This document shows, one piece after another, positions 1 through 8,129 of a stretch of 64,000 nucleotides of DNA. The stretch spans positions 98,520 through 162,519 of the forward strand of contig NZ_SJTF01000014.1 of NCBI RefSeq assembly GCF_004634245.1. The letters run 5' to 3'. The notes below the pieces were generated by a model. That model did no database searches. It saw nothing but the letters and a program-made list of their open reading frames with translations, and had not been told where the DNA came from. Each line of letters starts with the position of its first letter. Position 1 is the first letter of the stretch. The DNA comes from Flavobacterium foetidum (GTDB taxonomy: Bacteria; Bacteroidota; Bacteroidia; Flavobacteriales; Flavobacteriaceae). The position numbers were made by a program, and so were the translations under genes.

Positions 1-1129
1 TTTACAATTTTTGCCGGTTACAACCAAAGAAGATTTACAGCAATATAATGATGATTTTTTGTGTGTTCCGCAACATAAAATTATCGATTATGCTTCAACA
101 TCTGGCACTCTGGGTGATCCTGTAACATTCGGCTTAACAGATTCTGATCTAGACCGATTGGCTTACAATGAAGCAATTTCTTTTGCCTGTGCCGGAATTG
201 CGGAAGGCGATGTAGTACAATTAATGACCACAATCGACAGAAAGTTTATGGCTGGTTTAGCCTATTTTCTAGGACTTCGTAAACTGAAGGTCGGCGTGAT
301 TCGCGTTGGTGCAGGGATTCCTGAAATGCAGTGGGACTCGATTTTAAAATACAACCCGAGTTACTTAATTACGGTTCCGTCTTTTCTTCTGAAATTAATT
401 GAATACGCCGAAATTCACGGAATCGATTATAATAATTCAAGTATTAAAGGCGCAATCTGTATCGGCGAATCTTTGAGAGAACAAGATTTTGCAATGAATA
501 TTTTGTCGAAAAAAATCACCGATAAATGGAACATCAAATTGTTTTCGACATATGCTTCTACGGAAATGAGCACAGCTTTTACAGAATGTGAACACGGTAA
601 AGGCGGACATCATCATCCGGAATTAATCATTGTTGAAGTTCTGGACGAAAATAACATCCCTGTTAAAAATGGCGAAACGGGCGAACTGACTATTACGACT
701 TTAGGCATTGAAGCGATGCCGTTATTGCGTTTTAAAACCGGAGATATTGTTCAGTTTCACAACGAGCCTTGTGAGTGCGGCAGAAATACTTTACGTGTAG
801 GGCCAGTACTTGGACGTAAAAAACAAATGATCAAATACAAAGGAACAACACTTTATCCACCAGCGATGAATGATGTTTTAAGCAGTTTTGATTCTATCGA
901 AAATCATCTTATCGAAATTTCAACCAATAATTTAGGAACAGATGAAATCCTAATTAAAATTGTTGCAAAAAATCAATCTCCAGAATTTTTGCAGGAAATT
1001 AAAGATCATTTTAGAGCCAAATTGAGAGTAACGCCAAAAATTGAATTTGCTCCCAGAGAGGTTGTAAATCCGTTGGTATTTAATCCAATGAGCCGAAAAC
1101 CAATACGATTTTTTGATTATCGTTCTTAA
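1..1129 (+). CDS. Phenylacetate-CoA ligase-like adenylate-forming enzyme, 5' partial
   Basis: The reading frame is open to the left edge, so the gene begins outside the window; the TTG at 11 is only the first possible internal start. What remains is about 372 residues. The AMP-binding P-loop-like motif STSGTLGDPVTF lies near residue 30, where full-length PaaK-like enzymes have it near residue 90, so roughly 50-60 N-terminal residues are missing. Further family signs are STYASTEMS, the A8-type region LLRFKTGDIV, a CECGR cysteine pair and the C-terminal PaaK subdomain. Such enzymes activate a carboxylate as acyl-AMP and usually pass it to CoA. The substrate cannot be read from the sequence. A second, more divergent relative lies at 34484-35794. 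Family call is firm; the physiological acid is unknown. Confidence 0.85.
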   Translation, partial: LQFLPVTTKEDLQQYNDDFLCVPQHKIIDYASTSGTLGDPVTFGLTDSDLDRLAYNEAISFACAGIAEGDVVQLMTTIDRKFMAGLAYFLGLRKLKVGVIRVGAGIPEMQWDSILKYNPSYLITVPSFLLKLIEYAEIHGIDYNNSSIKGAICIGESLREQDFAMNILSKKITDKWNIKLFSTYASTEMSTAFTECEHGKGGHHHPELIIVEVLDENNIPVKNGETGELTITTLGIEAMPLLRFKTGDIVQFHNEPCECGRNTLRVGPVLGRKKQMIKYKGTTLYPPAMNDVLSSFDSIENHLIEISTNNLGTDEILIKIVAKNQSPEFLQEIKDHFRAKLRVTPKIEFAPREVVNPLVFNPMSRKPIRFFDYRS

Positions 1130-1132
1130 TAT

Positions 1133-1224
1133 AGCCACAAAGTAACAAAGGCACAAAGTTTCAAAGGCTCTTAATCAGCACTATGGAAAACCTTTGTCCC
1201 TCTGTTCCTTTGCTCCTTTGCATC
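1133..1224. repeat. Imperfect inverted repeat of CAAAG/CTTTG blocks
   Basis: The left part carries several ACAAAG/CAAAGG blocks (about 1137-1170) and the right part the complementary CTTTG/CCTTTG blocks (about 1193-1221). They can fold into a long imperfect stem just after the ligase-like gene. It may act as a transcript end or be a dispersed intergenic repeat. There is no clean T-run, so terminator function is uncertain. Confidence 0.45.
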
Positions 1225-1254
1225 TTGAATTGTTCCAATTCAACTAAAATGTTG

Positions 1255-1262
1255 TAATTTTG
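1255..1262 (+). promoter_or_regulatory. Bacteroidetes -7 element TAATTTTG for dusB
   Basis: TAATTTTG matches TANNTTTG. Its end lies only 9 bases before the ATG at 1272, so the predicted transcript starts within a few bases of the start codon. A TTG at 1230-1232 is at a plausible -33 distance. Confidence 0.5.
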
Positions 1263-1271
1263 CAAAAAATT

Positions 1272-2270
1272 ATGAAGATGGTCAAGATTGGCAACATAGA
1301 ATTACCCGAATTTCCTTTATTACTCGCGCCGATGGAAGATGTCAGTGATCCGCCGTTTCGCAGATTATGCAAAACGCACGGCGCAGACATGATGTATTCT
1401 GAATTTATTTCATCGGAAGGATTGATTCGCGACGCTATAAAAAGCCGCATGAAACTGGATATTTTTGATTATGAACGCCCGGTCGGAATTCAGATTTTTG
1501 GTGGCGATGAAGAAGCGATGGAACTTTCGTCTAAAATTGTTTCTACGGTAAAACCTGATTTAGTGGATATTAATTTTGGATGTCCTGTAAAAAAAGTAGT
1601 TTGCAGAGGAGCTGGAGCTGGAGTTTTAAAAGATGTTGATTTGATGGTTCGTTTGACCAAAGCGGTTATCAAAGGAACTGATTTGCCCGTTACAGTAAAA
1701 ACACGTTTGGGCTGGGACGAAAACTCCATCAATATCGATGAAGTCGCAGAAAGACTTCAGGATATTGGTGTTCAAGCTTTAACTATTCATGCGAGAACTC
1801 GTGCACAAATGTACAAAGGTCATTCAGACTGGTCTCATATTGCACGTGTAAAAAATAACCCAAGAATTACAATGCCTATTTTCGGAAACGGCGATATCGA
1901 CAGCCCAGAAAAAGCATTACACTATAAAAATGAATACGGAATTGACGGAATCATGATCGGCCGTGCCGCGATTGGTTATCCGTGGATTTTTAACGAAATC
2001 AAACATTTCTTTAAAACTGGAGAGCACTTACCTGCTCCAACGGTTATTGACCGTGTCGAAGCAGCCAGAAATCATTTAAAATGGTCAATGGAATGGAAAG
2101 GTGAGCGTTTAGGAATTGTAGAAATGCGTCGTCATTATACCAACTATTTCAAAGGAATTCATTCCTTCAAAGAATTCAAACAAAAATTAGTTACAACTGA
2201 TGCTCCTGAAGATTTATTCGCTATCATGAAAGAAATCGAAGAGGTTTATGCCGGATATGAATTTGTTTAG
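1272..2270 (+). CDS. dusB: tRNA-dihydrouridine synthase B
   Basis: An FMN-dependent TIM-barrel enzyme that reduces uridine to dihydrouridine in tRNA D-loops. Family marks are LLAPMEDVSDPPFR near the N terminus, DINFGCPVKKVVCRGAGAG with the catalytic cysteine, the VKTRLGW strand, LTIHARTRAQMYKG, and the FMN phosphate-binding GNGDI and GIMIGRAAIG segments. Length (about 332 residues) is normal for DusB/NifR3 proteins. A TTG at 1260 is in frame but overlaps the -7 element, so ATG 1272 (or 1278) is the better start. It is followed by a perfect bidirectional terminator and stands alone. Confidence 0.93.
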   Translation: MKMVKIGNIELPEFPLLLAPMEDVSDPPFRRLCKTHGADMMYSEFISSEGLIRDAIKSRMKLDIFDYERPVGIQIFGGDEEAMELSSKIVSTVKPDLVDINFGCPVKKVVCRGAGAGVLKDVDLMVRLTKAVIKGTDLPVTVKTRLGWDENSINIDEVAERLQDIGVQALTIHARTRAQMYKGHSDWSHIARVKNNPRITMPIFGNGDIDSPEKALHYKNEYGIDGIMIGRAAIGYPWIFNEIKHFFKTGEHLPAPTVIDRVEAARNHLKWSMEWKGERLGIVEMRRHYTNYFKGIHSFKEFKQKLVTTDAPEDLFAIMKEIEEVYAGYEFV

Positions 2271-2314
2271 AATTTGATGTTTTTTTAAATTTTTGACAAA
2301 GACATACAATCAAA

Positions 2315-2340
2315 AAAGACCTTCAAATTTGAAGGTCTTT
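2315..2340. terminator. Bidirectional terminator, perfect 26-bp palindrome
   Basis: Two 13-base arms (AAAGACCTTCAAA and its complement) meet without a loop between dusB and the convergent toxin gene. On the minus strand the stem is followed by a T-run, so it best serves the toxin operon; it can also end dusB. Confidence 0.8.
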
Positions 2341-2348
2341 ACTTATTA

Positions 2349-2624
2349 TTAATCATCATAATGAAATCTACATTGTAAAATAATACATTTTTGATCAATG
2401 CCTTTTGTACCGGATACTTTATAAACTAATCTATGTTCTCCTGTAATTCTTCGAGACCAAAAACTCTTTAAATCATGTCGTAAAGGCTCTGGTTTTCCAA
2501 TTCCTTTGAAAGGATTCTCCTTTATTGATTTTATCAATTCTTTTATTTTTACTGCTGTGTCAGTATCGGTTTCAATCCAATATTCAAAATCTTCCCAAGC
2601 ATTTTTAGTAAAGCAAATATCCAT
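2349..2624 (-). CDS. yoeB: YoeB family toxin (mRNA endoribonuclease)
   Basis: A 91-residue RelE-superfamily toxin. E. coli YoeB cleaves mRNA in the ribosomal A site. Visible family pattern: MDICFTKNAWEDFEYW at the start, KIKELIKSIKENPFKGIGKPEPLRHDL in the middle, then FWSRRITGEHRLVYKV and a terminal CRFHYDD. The catalytic glutamate, arginine and C-terminal histidine-tyrosine of YoeB are all present (E in TGEHRLVY, R in RRITGEHR, H-Y near the end), so the toxin looks intact. The ATG at 2622-2624 fits the family better than the upstream TTG at 2631-2633. It follows its antitoxin by 13 bases on the same strand. Confidence 0.93.
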   Translation of the reverse strand: MDICFTKNAWEDFEYWIETDTDTAVKIKELIKSIKENPFKGIGKPEPLRHDLKSFWSRRITGEHRLVYKVSGTKGIDQKCIILQCRFHYDD

Positions 2625-2637
2625 ACCAAACAAGAAA

Positions 2638-2892
2638 CTAGTCCTCTAAATTATAAGATTTTAATTTTCCATTCTCCATTTGTTCTATAGATTCTGAAAG
2701 CCTTCTTCTATTTTCTTTAGTCGACATTAAATGTTGTGTTTCTAATATTGAATTATACTCCTTCATAGACAGTATTACAACGGCATCTTCTTCAGAATTC
2801 CTTGGCACAACAATTATTTCTGAAGACTCCGTAACTTCATCAAAATAATTTTTAATGTTTTTTCTTAATGTTGAAATTGTAATTGCTTTCAT
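2638..2892 (-). CDS. yefM: YefM/Phd family antitoxin
   Basis: An 84-residue antitoxin whose N-terminal Phd/YefM fold (MKAITISTLRKNIKNYFDEV, then a strand pair around IIVVPRNSEEDAVVILSMKEYNSI) binds DNA. The acidic C-terminal tail should wrap and inhibit YoeB. It is the first gene of a two-gene operon, and its promoter region carries a perfect palindrome at 2909-2920 overlapping the -7 element, which fits autorepression by antitoxin or toxin-antitoxin complex. Family and partner assignment are firm; autorepression is inferred from site position. Confidence 0.92.
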   Translation of the reverse strand: MKAITISTLRKNIKNYFDEVTESSEIIVVPRNSEEDAVVILSMKEYNSILETQHLMSTKENRRRLSESIEQMENGKLKSYNLED

Positions 2893-2898
2893 GATGCA

Positions 2899-2925
2899 GT
2901 ACGTTTTTTTGTACGTACAAATGTA
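2899..2925 (-). promoter_or_regulatory. yefM-yoeB promoter with overlapping palindromic operator
   Basis: Minus strand reads TACATTTG (plus 2918-2925), a TANNTTTG -7 box. The perfect palindrome TTGTACGTACAA (2909-2920) overlaps it, and a second GTACGT half-site lies at 2899-2904, one helical turn away (12 bases between GTAC cores). E. coli YefM operators also use paired sites with a TGTACA core. Confidence 0.75.
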
Positions 2926-3006
2926 TAAGTTTTTTTAATGTATGTTTAAAAAAAGATATTTAACTAAAAAAAGCCTTTATATCGAAAGTCCATTTTTTAT
3001 CTTTCA

Positions 3007-4434
3007 CTAAACTTGAACTCTTTTCCACTTTCCTCTTTTATACAGGACAATGCCCGCTAAGGTAATTGCGGTTTCAGCAACCGGTACGGCAATAAAAACT
3101 CCTGTTGGCCCCATCTTAAAATGTTTTGCTAATATATAAGCCATCGGAATCTGAAAAAGCCAAAATCCACAGAAATTGATTCCAGTTGGTGTCCAGGTAT
3201 CTCCTGCTCCATTAAAGGTATTGATTAGAACCATTCCGATTCCGTAGAAAATAAATCCGATGCTCATTATTTGTAAAGCTTCAACCGCAATTCTGATATC
3301 TGTTTTATCATCTATAAAAAATGAGATAATAGGATTGGCGAAACCTAATGTAATAATCATAATGGATGCCATGAAAATTACATTGTACCGTGCCGTTGTA
3401 TAAACCGATTTTTCGGCTCGTTCAATTTGATTCGCTCCCAAATTCTGCCCAACCAAAGTCGCTGCAGCATTGCTTAATCCCCAAGCGGGGAGTATAAAAA
3501 ACATCATCACTCTAAGAGCAGTCTGATAACCTGCCGAACCATGATCTCCGCCTGTCGTAGCTACTAATTGTGCGAGGAAAATCCAACTGCAGGAAGCGAT
3601 TACAAATTGTAAAATTCCTGGAGCGGCGATTTTTACTAGCGCTTTTATCTGTTTAAAATCGGGTGTGAAATAGGATATTTTAATTTTTAAAACGCCATTT
3701 CCAAAAAATAAATGATACACTTGATATAAAACTCCAATACTTCTTCCGATACTTGTTGCCAATGCTGCACCAATTAATCCGAAAGCAGGAATTGGTCCTA
3801 AACCATTAATTAAAATCGGACATAAAATGATATTGCAAATATTGGCAATCCAAAGACTTTTCATCGCTATTGCCGCATTTCCTGCGCCGCGGAAAATTCC
3901 GTTTATCAAGAACAAAAGCATGATACATAAACTCGAGCCAATCATAATCTGTGTAAAACGGTAACCATGTTCAGCTGATTCTAATGAGGATCCCATCAAA
4001 ATCAGAATATCTTTTGCATAAATAATTCCGAGAATGCTCATAACGCTATTCACAGCAAACGCAATAATGATTGCCTGCATTCCTGCTTTTGCGGCGGCAG
4101 TAGGATCTTTTTCGCCAATTCTTCTCGCCACAACTGCTGTGGCTGCCATACTCATTCCGATAGCGAGCGAATAAATAACGGTTAAAACCGATTCGGTTAA
4201 ACCAACTGTCTGAATGGCAAAACTGCTTTCTTCCAAATGCCCAACGAAATACAAATCGACTAATGCAAAAACCGATTCCATCATCATTTCTAAAACCATT
4301 GGAATGGCTAGAAGAATTACGGCTTTCTTTATACTTCCGGAAGTATAATCAAATGATTCGTCTCCTTTTAGGGCTTGTTTTAAAGTGGTAAAAATTTTAG
4401 AAATAAAACTTTTCTTTATTGATGTTTCTGTCAT
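3007..4434 (-). CDS. MATE family efflux transporter
   Basis: A 475-residue polytopic membrane protein with about 12 predicted helices and the two-fold MATE arrangement. The first repeat opens with SIKKAVILLAIPMVLEMMMESVFALVDLYFVGHL, a standard MATE signature; the second repeat contains GLSNAAATLVGQNLGANQ. MATE proteins export cationic drugs or metabolites using Na+ or H+ gradients; the substrate is not predictable here. Its leader contains a -7 box and a small hairpin (arms TTCAGAT/ATCTGAA at 4463-4482). It is monocistronic. Confidence 0.92.
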   Translation of the reverse strand: MTETSIKKSFISKIFTTLKQALKGDESFDYTSGSIKKAVILLAIPMVLEMMMESVFALVDLYFVGHLEESSFAIQTVGLTESVLTVIYSLAIGMSMAATAVVARRIGEKDPTAAAKAGMQAIIIAFAVNSVMSILGIIYAKDILILMGSSLESAEHGYRFTQIMIGSSLCIMLLFLINGIFRGAGNAAIAMKSLWIANICNIILCPILINGLGPIPAFGLIGAALATSIGRSIGVLYQVYHLFFGNGVLKIKISYFTPDFKQIKALVKIAAPGILQFVIASCSWIFLAQLVATTGGDHGSAGYQTALRVMMFFILPAWGLSNAAATLVGQNLGANQIERAEKSVYTTARYNVIFMASIMIITLGFANPIISFFIDDKTDIRIAVEALQIMSIGFIFYGIGMVLINTFNGAGDTWTPTGINFCGFWLFQIPMAYILAKHFKMGPTGVFIAVPVAETAITLAGIVLYKRGKWKRVQV

Positions 4435-4485
4435 GATATTTTAGGATAAATGATAAAATTGGTTCAGATGCATAAATCTGAACTT

Positions 4486-4493
4486 CAAAAATA
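4486..4493 (-). promoter_or_regulatory. -7 element for the MATE gene
   Basis: Minus strand TATTTTTG matches TANNTTTG, 52 bases before the ATG. A 7-bp hairpin lies between it and the start codon. Confidence 0.5.
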
Positions 4494-4607
4494 AAAACGT
4501 AAGTATCCTAATTATTCTAAGAAATAAAATAGGATTAGGCAGAAACAATCATATGCTGTAGATTTTCAAGGCAGTAAATATAAGTAATATTTTTTTATGG
4601 ATAAATA

Positions 4608-5807
4608 TTAATCCAACAGCTTTTTGGTAACTCGGCTGCTTGCAATTAACGATGCCACAAATCCGAGAGAGATGATTGTTGCCATCACTATAATTACATT
4701 TTCAACGGTAAAGACTACCGGGTAAGCTAAGGTTGCTGTCAGCATTATTAGCTCATATTTTTGTTGAAGCAGAACTAAAACAATTCCTAAGGCAAGACCA
4801 ATCAAGCCTCCAAAGACACTTAGCAAAGTACCTTGTAAGAGAAATATTCTCCTTAAACTGCTTATTTCTGTTCCTAGATTAAAGAGCGTTTTCAAGTTTC
4901 CTTTTTTCTCTAAAATCATCATAATCAAAGCACCAACCAAATTAAAAAGCGCCACAATGATTACTAAAGTAAAAATAAGATATACAACAATATTTTCGGT
5001 ATTGAGCATTTTATACAAAGACTCATTGAGTTGTGCACGATTTTTCAGTGTGATTTTATTGGCAAAAATCTTCTTGAGCTGGGCATTAATCTGGGTTTCA
5101 TCTGCGTTATCATTCAGTTTAAATTCAATTCCTGAAATCTGATTTGGCTTATACATCAGTAATTCCTGTGTCAGTCCTAAATCGGCAAAAACATATTTCG
5201 AATCTAATTCTTCGCTTATCGAATAGATTCCAACCGGCATAACATCTGTCTTATTAAAAGCTTCTTCAGGATTTTCTATAGCACCTTTTCCAGGTTTTGG
5301 AGCAAAAACTTGTAACGGGTTTTCAAAATCGAGAATTCCCATCGAAAAATTCTGCGCCATTCCGTAACCGATTACGACCTGAAAACTATCCGATTTGAGC
5401 CATTCCCCATTAAATAGTTTTTTCCTGATATTATTTACGATCGGATAATTGCTGTCAACACCTTTTAGATAAGTAACTTGCTGTTTATCTTTAAACAAGA
5501 ACAAAACTCGCTCTTCTATAATTTTAGTATAAGACGCGATTCCGTCAATTTGTTTTATTTCTTTTTCCTGTTCGGGAGTTATGTAAAATGATTTTCCATA
5601 AGTGCTTACGGCTTTCAAATCGGGATCAATTTCATTTGTAAATGAAAGACTAAAGACCTTTAAGCCACTGAAAACAGATAAAACCACAAACAAAGCCATC
5701 GTACCAACAATGATTCCCAAGCTGGCAATAAGGTTGATGATATTGATAGCATTGTTTTTGCTAAGGCTAAAAATATAACGTTTGGCTATGTATAAAGGAA
5801 AATTCAA
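4608..5807 (-). CDS. FtsX/LolE-like ABC transporter permease
   Basis: A 399-residue inner-membrane protein: one N-terminal helix (about residues 20-45, IINLIASLGIIVGTMALFVVLSVFSGLKVF), a large periplasmic MacB-PCD-like domain, then three C-terminal helices (about 275-300, 325-350, 365-390). This is the LolC/LolE topology of lipoprotein-releasing permeases. The start codon is TTG at 5805-5807, one base after the rbfA stop, so the two genes are translationally linked. No ATPase gene is adjacent; it would have to be supplied from elsewhere. The LolE-like role is family inference. Confidence 0.88.
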   Translation of the reverse strand: MNFPLYIAKRYIFSLSKNNAINIINLIASLGIIVGTMALFVVLSVFSGLKVFSLSFTNEIDPDLKAVSTYGKSFYITPEQEKEIKQIDGIASYTKIIEERVLFLFKDKQQVTYLKGVDSNYPIVNNIRKKLFNGEWLKSDSFQVVIGYGMAQNFSMGILDFENPLQVFAPKPGKGAIENPEEAFNKTDVMPVGIYSISEELDSKYVFADLGLTQELLMYKPNQISGIEFKLNDNADETQINAQLKKIFANKITLKNRAQLNESLYKMLNTENIVVYLIFTLVIIVALFNLVGALIMMILEKKGNLKTLFNLGTEISSLRRIFLLQGTLLSVFGGLIGLALGIVLVLLQQKYELIMLTATLAYPVVFTVENVIIVMATIISLGFVASLIASSRVTKKLLD

Positions 5808-5808
5808 T

Positions 5809-6201
5809 TTAAGACTTTCTTCTTTTTTCTAAAAGATCACGATTTTCGATTGGGTTTTCTTTTCCGGATAGGGCATTGTCAATTTTTTCGATATAATCTA
5901 ATGAATCATCAATAAAAAAGACCAAATTTGGAACCCTGCGTAACTGCAGACGTACACGTTGTGCCAAATCGTGTTTTATCAAATTGGTATTAGTTTTTAT
6001 GGCTTCTAATGTTTCTTTTGCTTTTTCCTGTGGAAAAATACTCAAATATACCGTTGCCACAGACAAATCTGTAGTTACACTGACTTTGGATACCGAAATG
6101 ACCAAATTTGTAATTCCGTTTTTTCGGATTTCACCCTGCAAAATATCAACCAAATCTTTTTGGATGACGCCACCTATTTTTTTCTGTCTATTTGTTTCCA
6201 T
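5809..6201 (-). CDS. rbfA: 30S ribosome-binding factor A
   Basis: A 130-residue KH-fold protein that binds immature 30S subunits and helps 16S rRNA 5' end maturation. The sequence has the family start METNRQKKIGGVIQKDLVDILQ, the VISVSKVSVTTDLSVATVYLSIFP strand region and the late RLQLRRVPNLVFFIDDSLDYIEKID block. Length is normal. It is first in an operon with the LolE-like permease. Its -7 box ends only 4 bases before the ATG, so the mRNA is probably leaderless. Confidence 0.93.
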   Translation of the reverse strand: METNRQKKIGGVIQKDLVDILQGEIRKNGITNLVISVSKVSVTTDLSVATVYLSIFPQEKAKETLEAIKTNTNLIKHDLAQRVRLQLRRVPNLVFFIDDSLDYIEKIDNALSGKENPIENRDLLEKRRKS

Positions 6202-6205
6202 ACTG

Positions 6206-6213
6206 CAAAAATA
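6206..6213 (-). promoter_or_regulatory. -7 element for rbfA, abutting the start codon
   Basis: Minus strand TATTTTTG (TANNTTTG) with its final G at 6206 and the ATG at 6201. Transcription from it would begin at or next to the A of the start codon. Confidence 0.5.
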
Positions 6214-6392
6214 ATACTTTTAAATTCATAGATGCATTTTCAAATCAACTAAAATTGAATTTGCTATATCAAGTTCTACAAGCTTTTTTCTAAAATAAAT
6301 TTATACTTCTGTATTCGCTTTAGCTGATAAAAATCATATTAAATATCGGAATTATTTTACACATTTGAGTAGAAATTAAAAAAGTATCTATT

Positions 6393-6812
6393 ATGAAAAA
6401 GAGAGAACCAATTAGTCACATCATGACTAAAACCGTGGTGACTGTAAACCAAAATGACGATTTGAAAGAAGTAGTAGAAAAGCTGAAAGCCAATTCTATT
6501 CGTCATATTCCAGTAGTAAACGGGAAAGAAGTTGTTGGAATCATCAGCCGTACAGATGTAAATCGTCTGACTTTTGGCGCTTTGTTTGAAGGACAGGATG
6601 GAGCCGACGAAGCGATACTTCAAATGTTGACCATTTCTCAGGTTATGACTTCAAAACCTAAAACGGTTTCTCCCGATATGATTATCAGAGATTTGGCAGA
6701 AGTTTTTGTTAAAGAAGAATTTCATGCCTTGCCAGTAGTAGAAAATGGTGCGCTAAAAGGAATTGTAACTACAACCGATGTTCTAAGATATTTTTTAGAA
6801 CAATATGATTAA
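6393..6812 (+). CDS. Two-CBS-domain protein
   Basis: A 139-residue stand-alone Bateman module. CBS 1 spans about residues 6-60 (ISHIMTKTVVTVNQNDDLKEVVEKL ... SIRHIPVVNGKEVVGIISRTDV), CBS 2 about 80-138 (SQVMTSKPKTVSPDMIIRDLAEVFVKEEFHALPVVENGALKGIVTTTDVLRYF). Paired CBS domains bind adenine nucleotides and act as energy or ligand sensors. No enzymatic domain is attached, so its partner is unknown. It is monocistronic and ends in a bidirectional terminator shared with the envC-like gene. Confidence 0.9.
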   Translation: MKKREPISHIMTKTVVTVNQNDDLKEVVEKLKANSIRHIPVVNGKEVVGIISRTDVNRLTFGALFEGQDGADEAILQMLTISQVMTSKPKTVSPDMIIRDLAEVFVKEEFHALPVVENGALKGIVTTTDVLRYFLEQYD

Positions 6813-6819
6813 CATAAAA

Positions 6820-6842
6820 AAAGGAGCCTAAACAGCTCCTTT
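6820..6842. terminator. Bidirectional terminator
   Basis: Stem AAAGGAGC (6820-6827) with GCTCCTTT (6835-6842) and a 7-base loop, A-run before and T-rich after. It sits between two convergent genes. Confidence 0.8.
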
Positions 6843-6848
6843 ACTTTT

Positions 6849-8102
6849 TTATCTACTTTGCAGCCATCCCTCCGGATTATTGTTAGAAGTATTTTGCAGA
6901 ATCAAAAACTTAATAACGGTTTTTCCTGTATCGCCGCTGGTTCTTACTTTTCCGATGCTTTGCTTGATATTTACTTTATCACCTTGACTAACTGATACAG
7001 AACTCAAGTTTTGATAAACGGTGAAAAAGTCTCCATGCTGAATTACAACTGCTTTGTTTACAGGAGACAAAACAATTACTTTTGAAACTTCTCCATCAAA
7101 AACCGCTCGTGCATTTGCTCCTTCTTCGGTGGTAATCTCAACTCCAGAATTATGAATTGTCAGAGAAGGATGCAGTGGATGCGGCTGGTCTCCGTAGCCT
7201 AAAGAGATAAATCCCTTTTCTACTGGCCATGGCAGTCTTCCTCTATTAGCTTTAAAGTCTGCAGCCAGAATTTTGTCTTCTGGCGTTAAGGCAATTTTAG
7301 AAGATGAAACTGGTGCTTTTGTTTCGCTAGAACCCGGATTTGCTTTTGCTCTTTCAGCCGCTGCTTTTCTGTTTGCTTCGGCAATAGCTTCACGAATTAA
7401 ACGATCGATTTGTTTGTCGATTCGTTTAGATTCGCTTTGTTTAGCACGAATATCTGCCGCAATTTTATTTTTATCTTTTTTAAGCGAATTGACCAATTTT
7501 TGCTGTTCCTTTTTTTCAACCTCAAGTGTTACTTTTTCTTTTTGGTTTTCAGCAATAATTTTCTTTTTAACTTGTCTTTGTCCATCTAGTTTGGCATTAA
7601 AATCAAGCAATTGTGCTGTTTTTGCCTGAATTTCTAGTCCTTGATTTTTTCTGTAATTGGTATATTGTTTTAAATACTGTGCCCTTTTATAAGCCTGAAG
7701 AAAACTTTCAGAAGACAAAATAAACATAGCGCGACTTTGCTCAGATCGGCTTTTGTATGATTTTAAAATCATTTCGGCATAATCTTCTTTTAAAACTTTA
7801 AGTTCTTTTTTAAGTTTATTTACCTGAACCTGATTAATATACATATCATTACTAAGCAATTTTTCTTGTTTTGCAGTAGTATTGATTAATTTTTCTTTGA
7901 GCTTAATTTTATTCGCCTGAATCAAATATTCGTTTACGGCAGATTTTTCTCTTTTTCGAACAGACTGCAACATTTTTTCGTTGTCTCTGATTTCCTGCTG
8001 AATCTGAGCTTTACGCTGCTCCAGTTTTTCTTGCTGCGAATCCTGCGCCCATACAAATGTAGTGGCACAAACTAAAATTAGGCTTAGGAGAAATTTTGGC
8101 AT
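6849..8102 (-). CDS. EnvC-like murein hydrolase activator (degenerate M23/LytM)
   Basis: A 417-residue secreted protein: signal peptide (residues 1-19, ending FVWAQ), a long Lys/Glu-rich coiled coil (about 20-255), then a C-terminal LytM/M23 fold (about 295-417). The zinc ligands are not intact: the first motif reads IHNSGVEI instead of HxGxD, and the HxH strand reads VIKFLILQ. That is the pattern of EnvC-type activators, which switch on amidases without cutting peptidoglycan themselves. It is the last gene of an envelope-type cluster; its own -7 box overlaps the stop codon of the preceding gene. Confidence 0.85.
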   Translation of the reverse strand: MPKFLLSLILVCATTFVWAQDSQQEKLEQRKAQIQQEIRDNEKMLQSVRKREKSAVNEYLIQANKIKLKEKLINTTAKQEKLLSNDMYINQVQVNKLKKELKVLKEDYAEMILKSYKSRSEQSRAMFILSSESFLQAYKRAQYLKQYTNYRKNQGLEIQAKTAQLLDFNAKLDGQRQVKKKIIAENQKEKVTLEVEKKEQQKLVNSLKKDKNKIAADIRAKQSESKRIDKQIDRLIREAIAEANRKAAAERAKANPGSSETKAPVSSSKIALTPEDKILAADFKANRGRLPWPVEKGFISLGYGDQPHPLHPSLTIHNSGVEITTEEGANARAVFDGEVSKVIVLSPVNKAVVIQHGDFFTVYQNLSSVSVSQGDKVNIKQSIGKVRTSGDTGKTVIKFLILQNTSNNNPEGWLQSR

Positions 8103-8121
8103 GTTTTTGTTTTCTTTAGTG

Positions 8122-8129
8122 CAAATTTA
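8122..8129 (-). promoter_or_regulatory. -7 element for the EnvC-like gene
   Basis: Minus strand TAAATTTG matches TANNTTTG and overlaps the stop codon (8127-8129) of the DUF4292 gene, giving the EnvC-like gene a private promoter inside the cluster. Confidence 0.45.
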
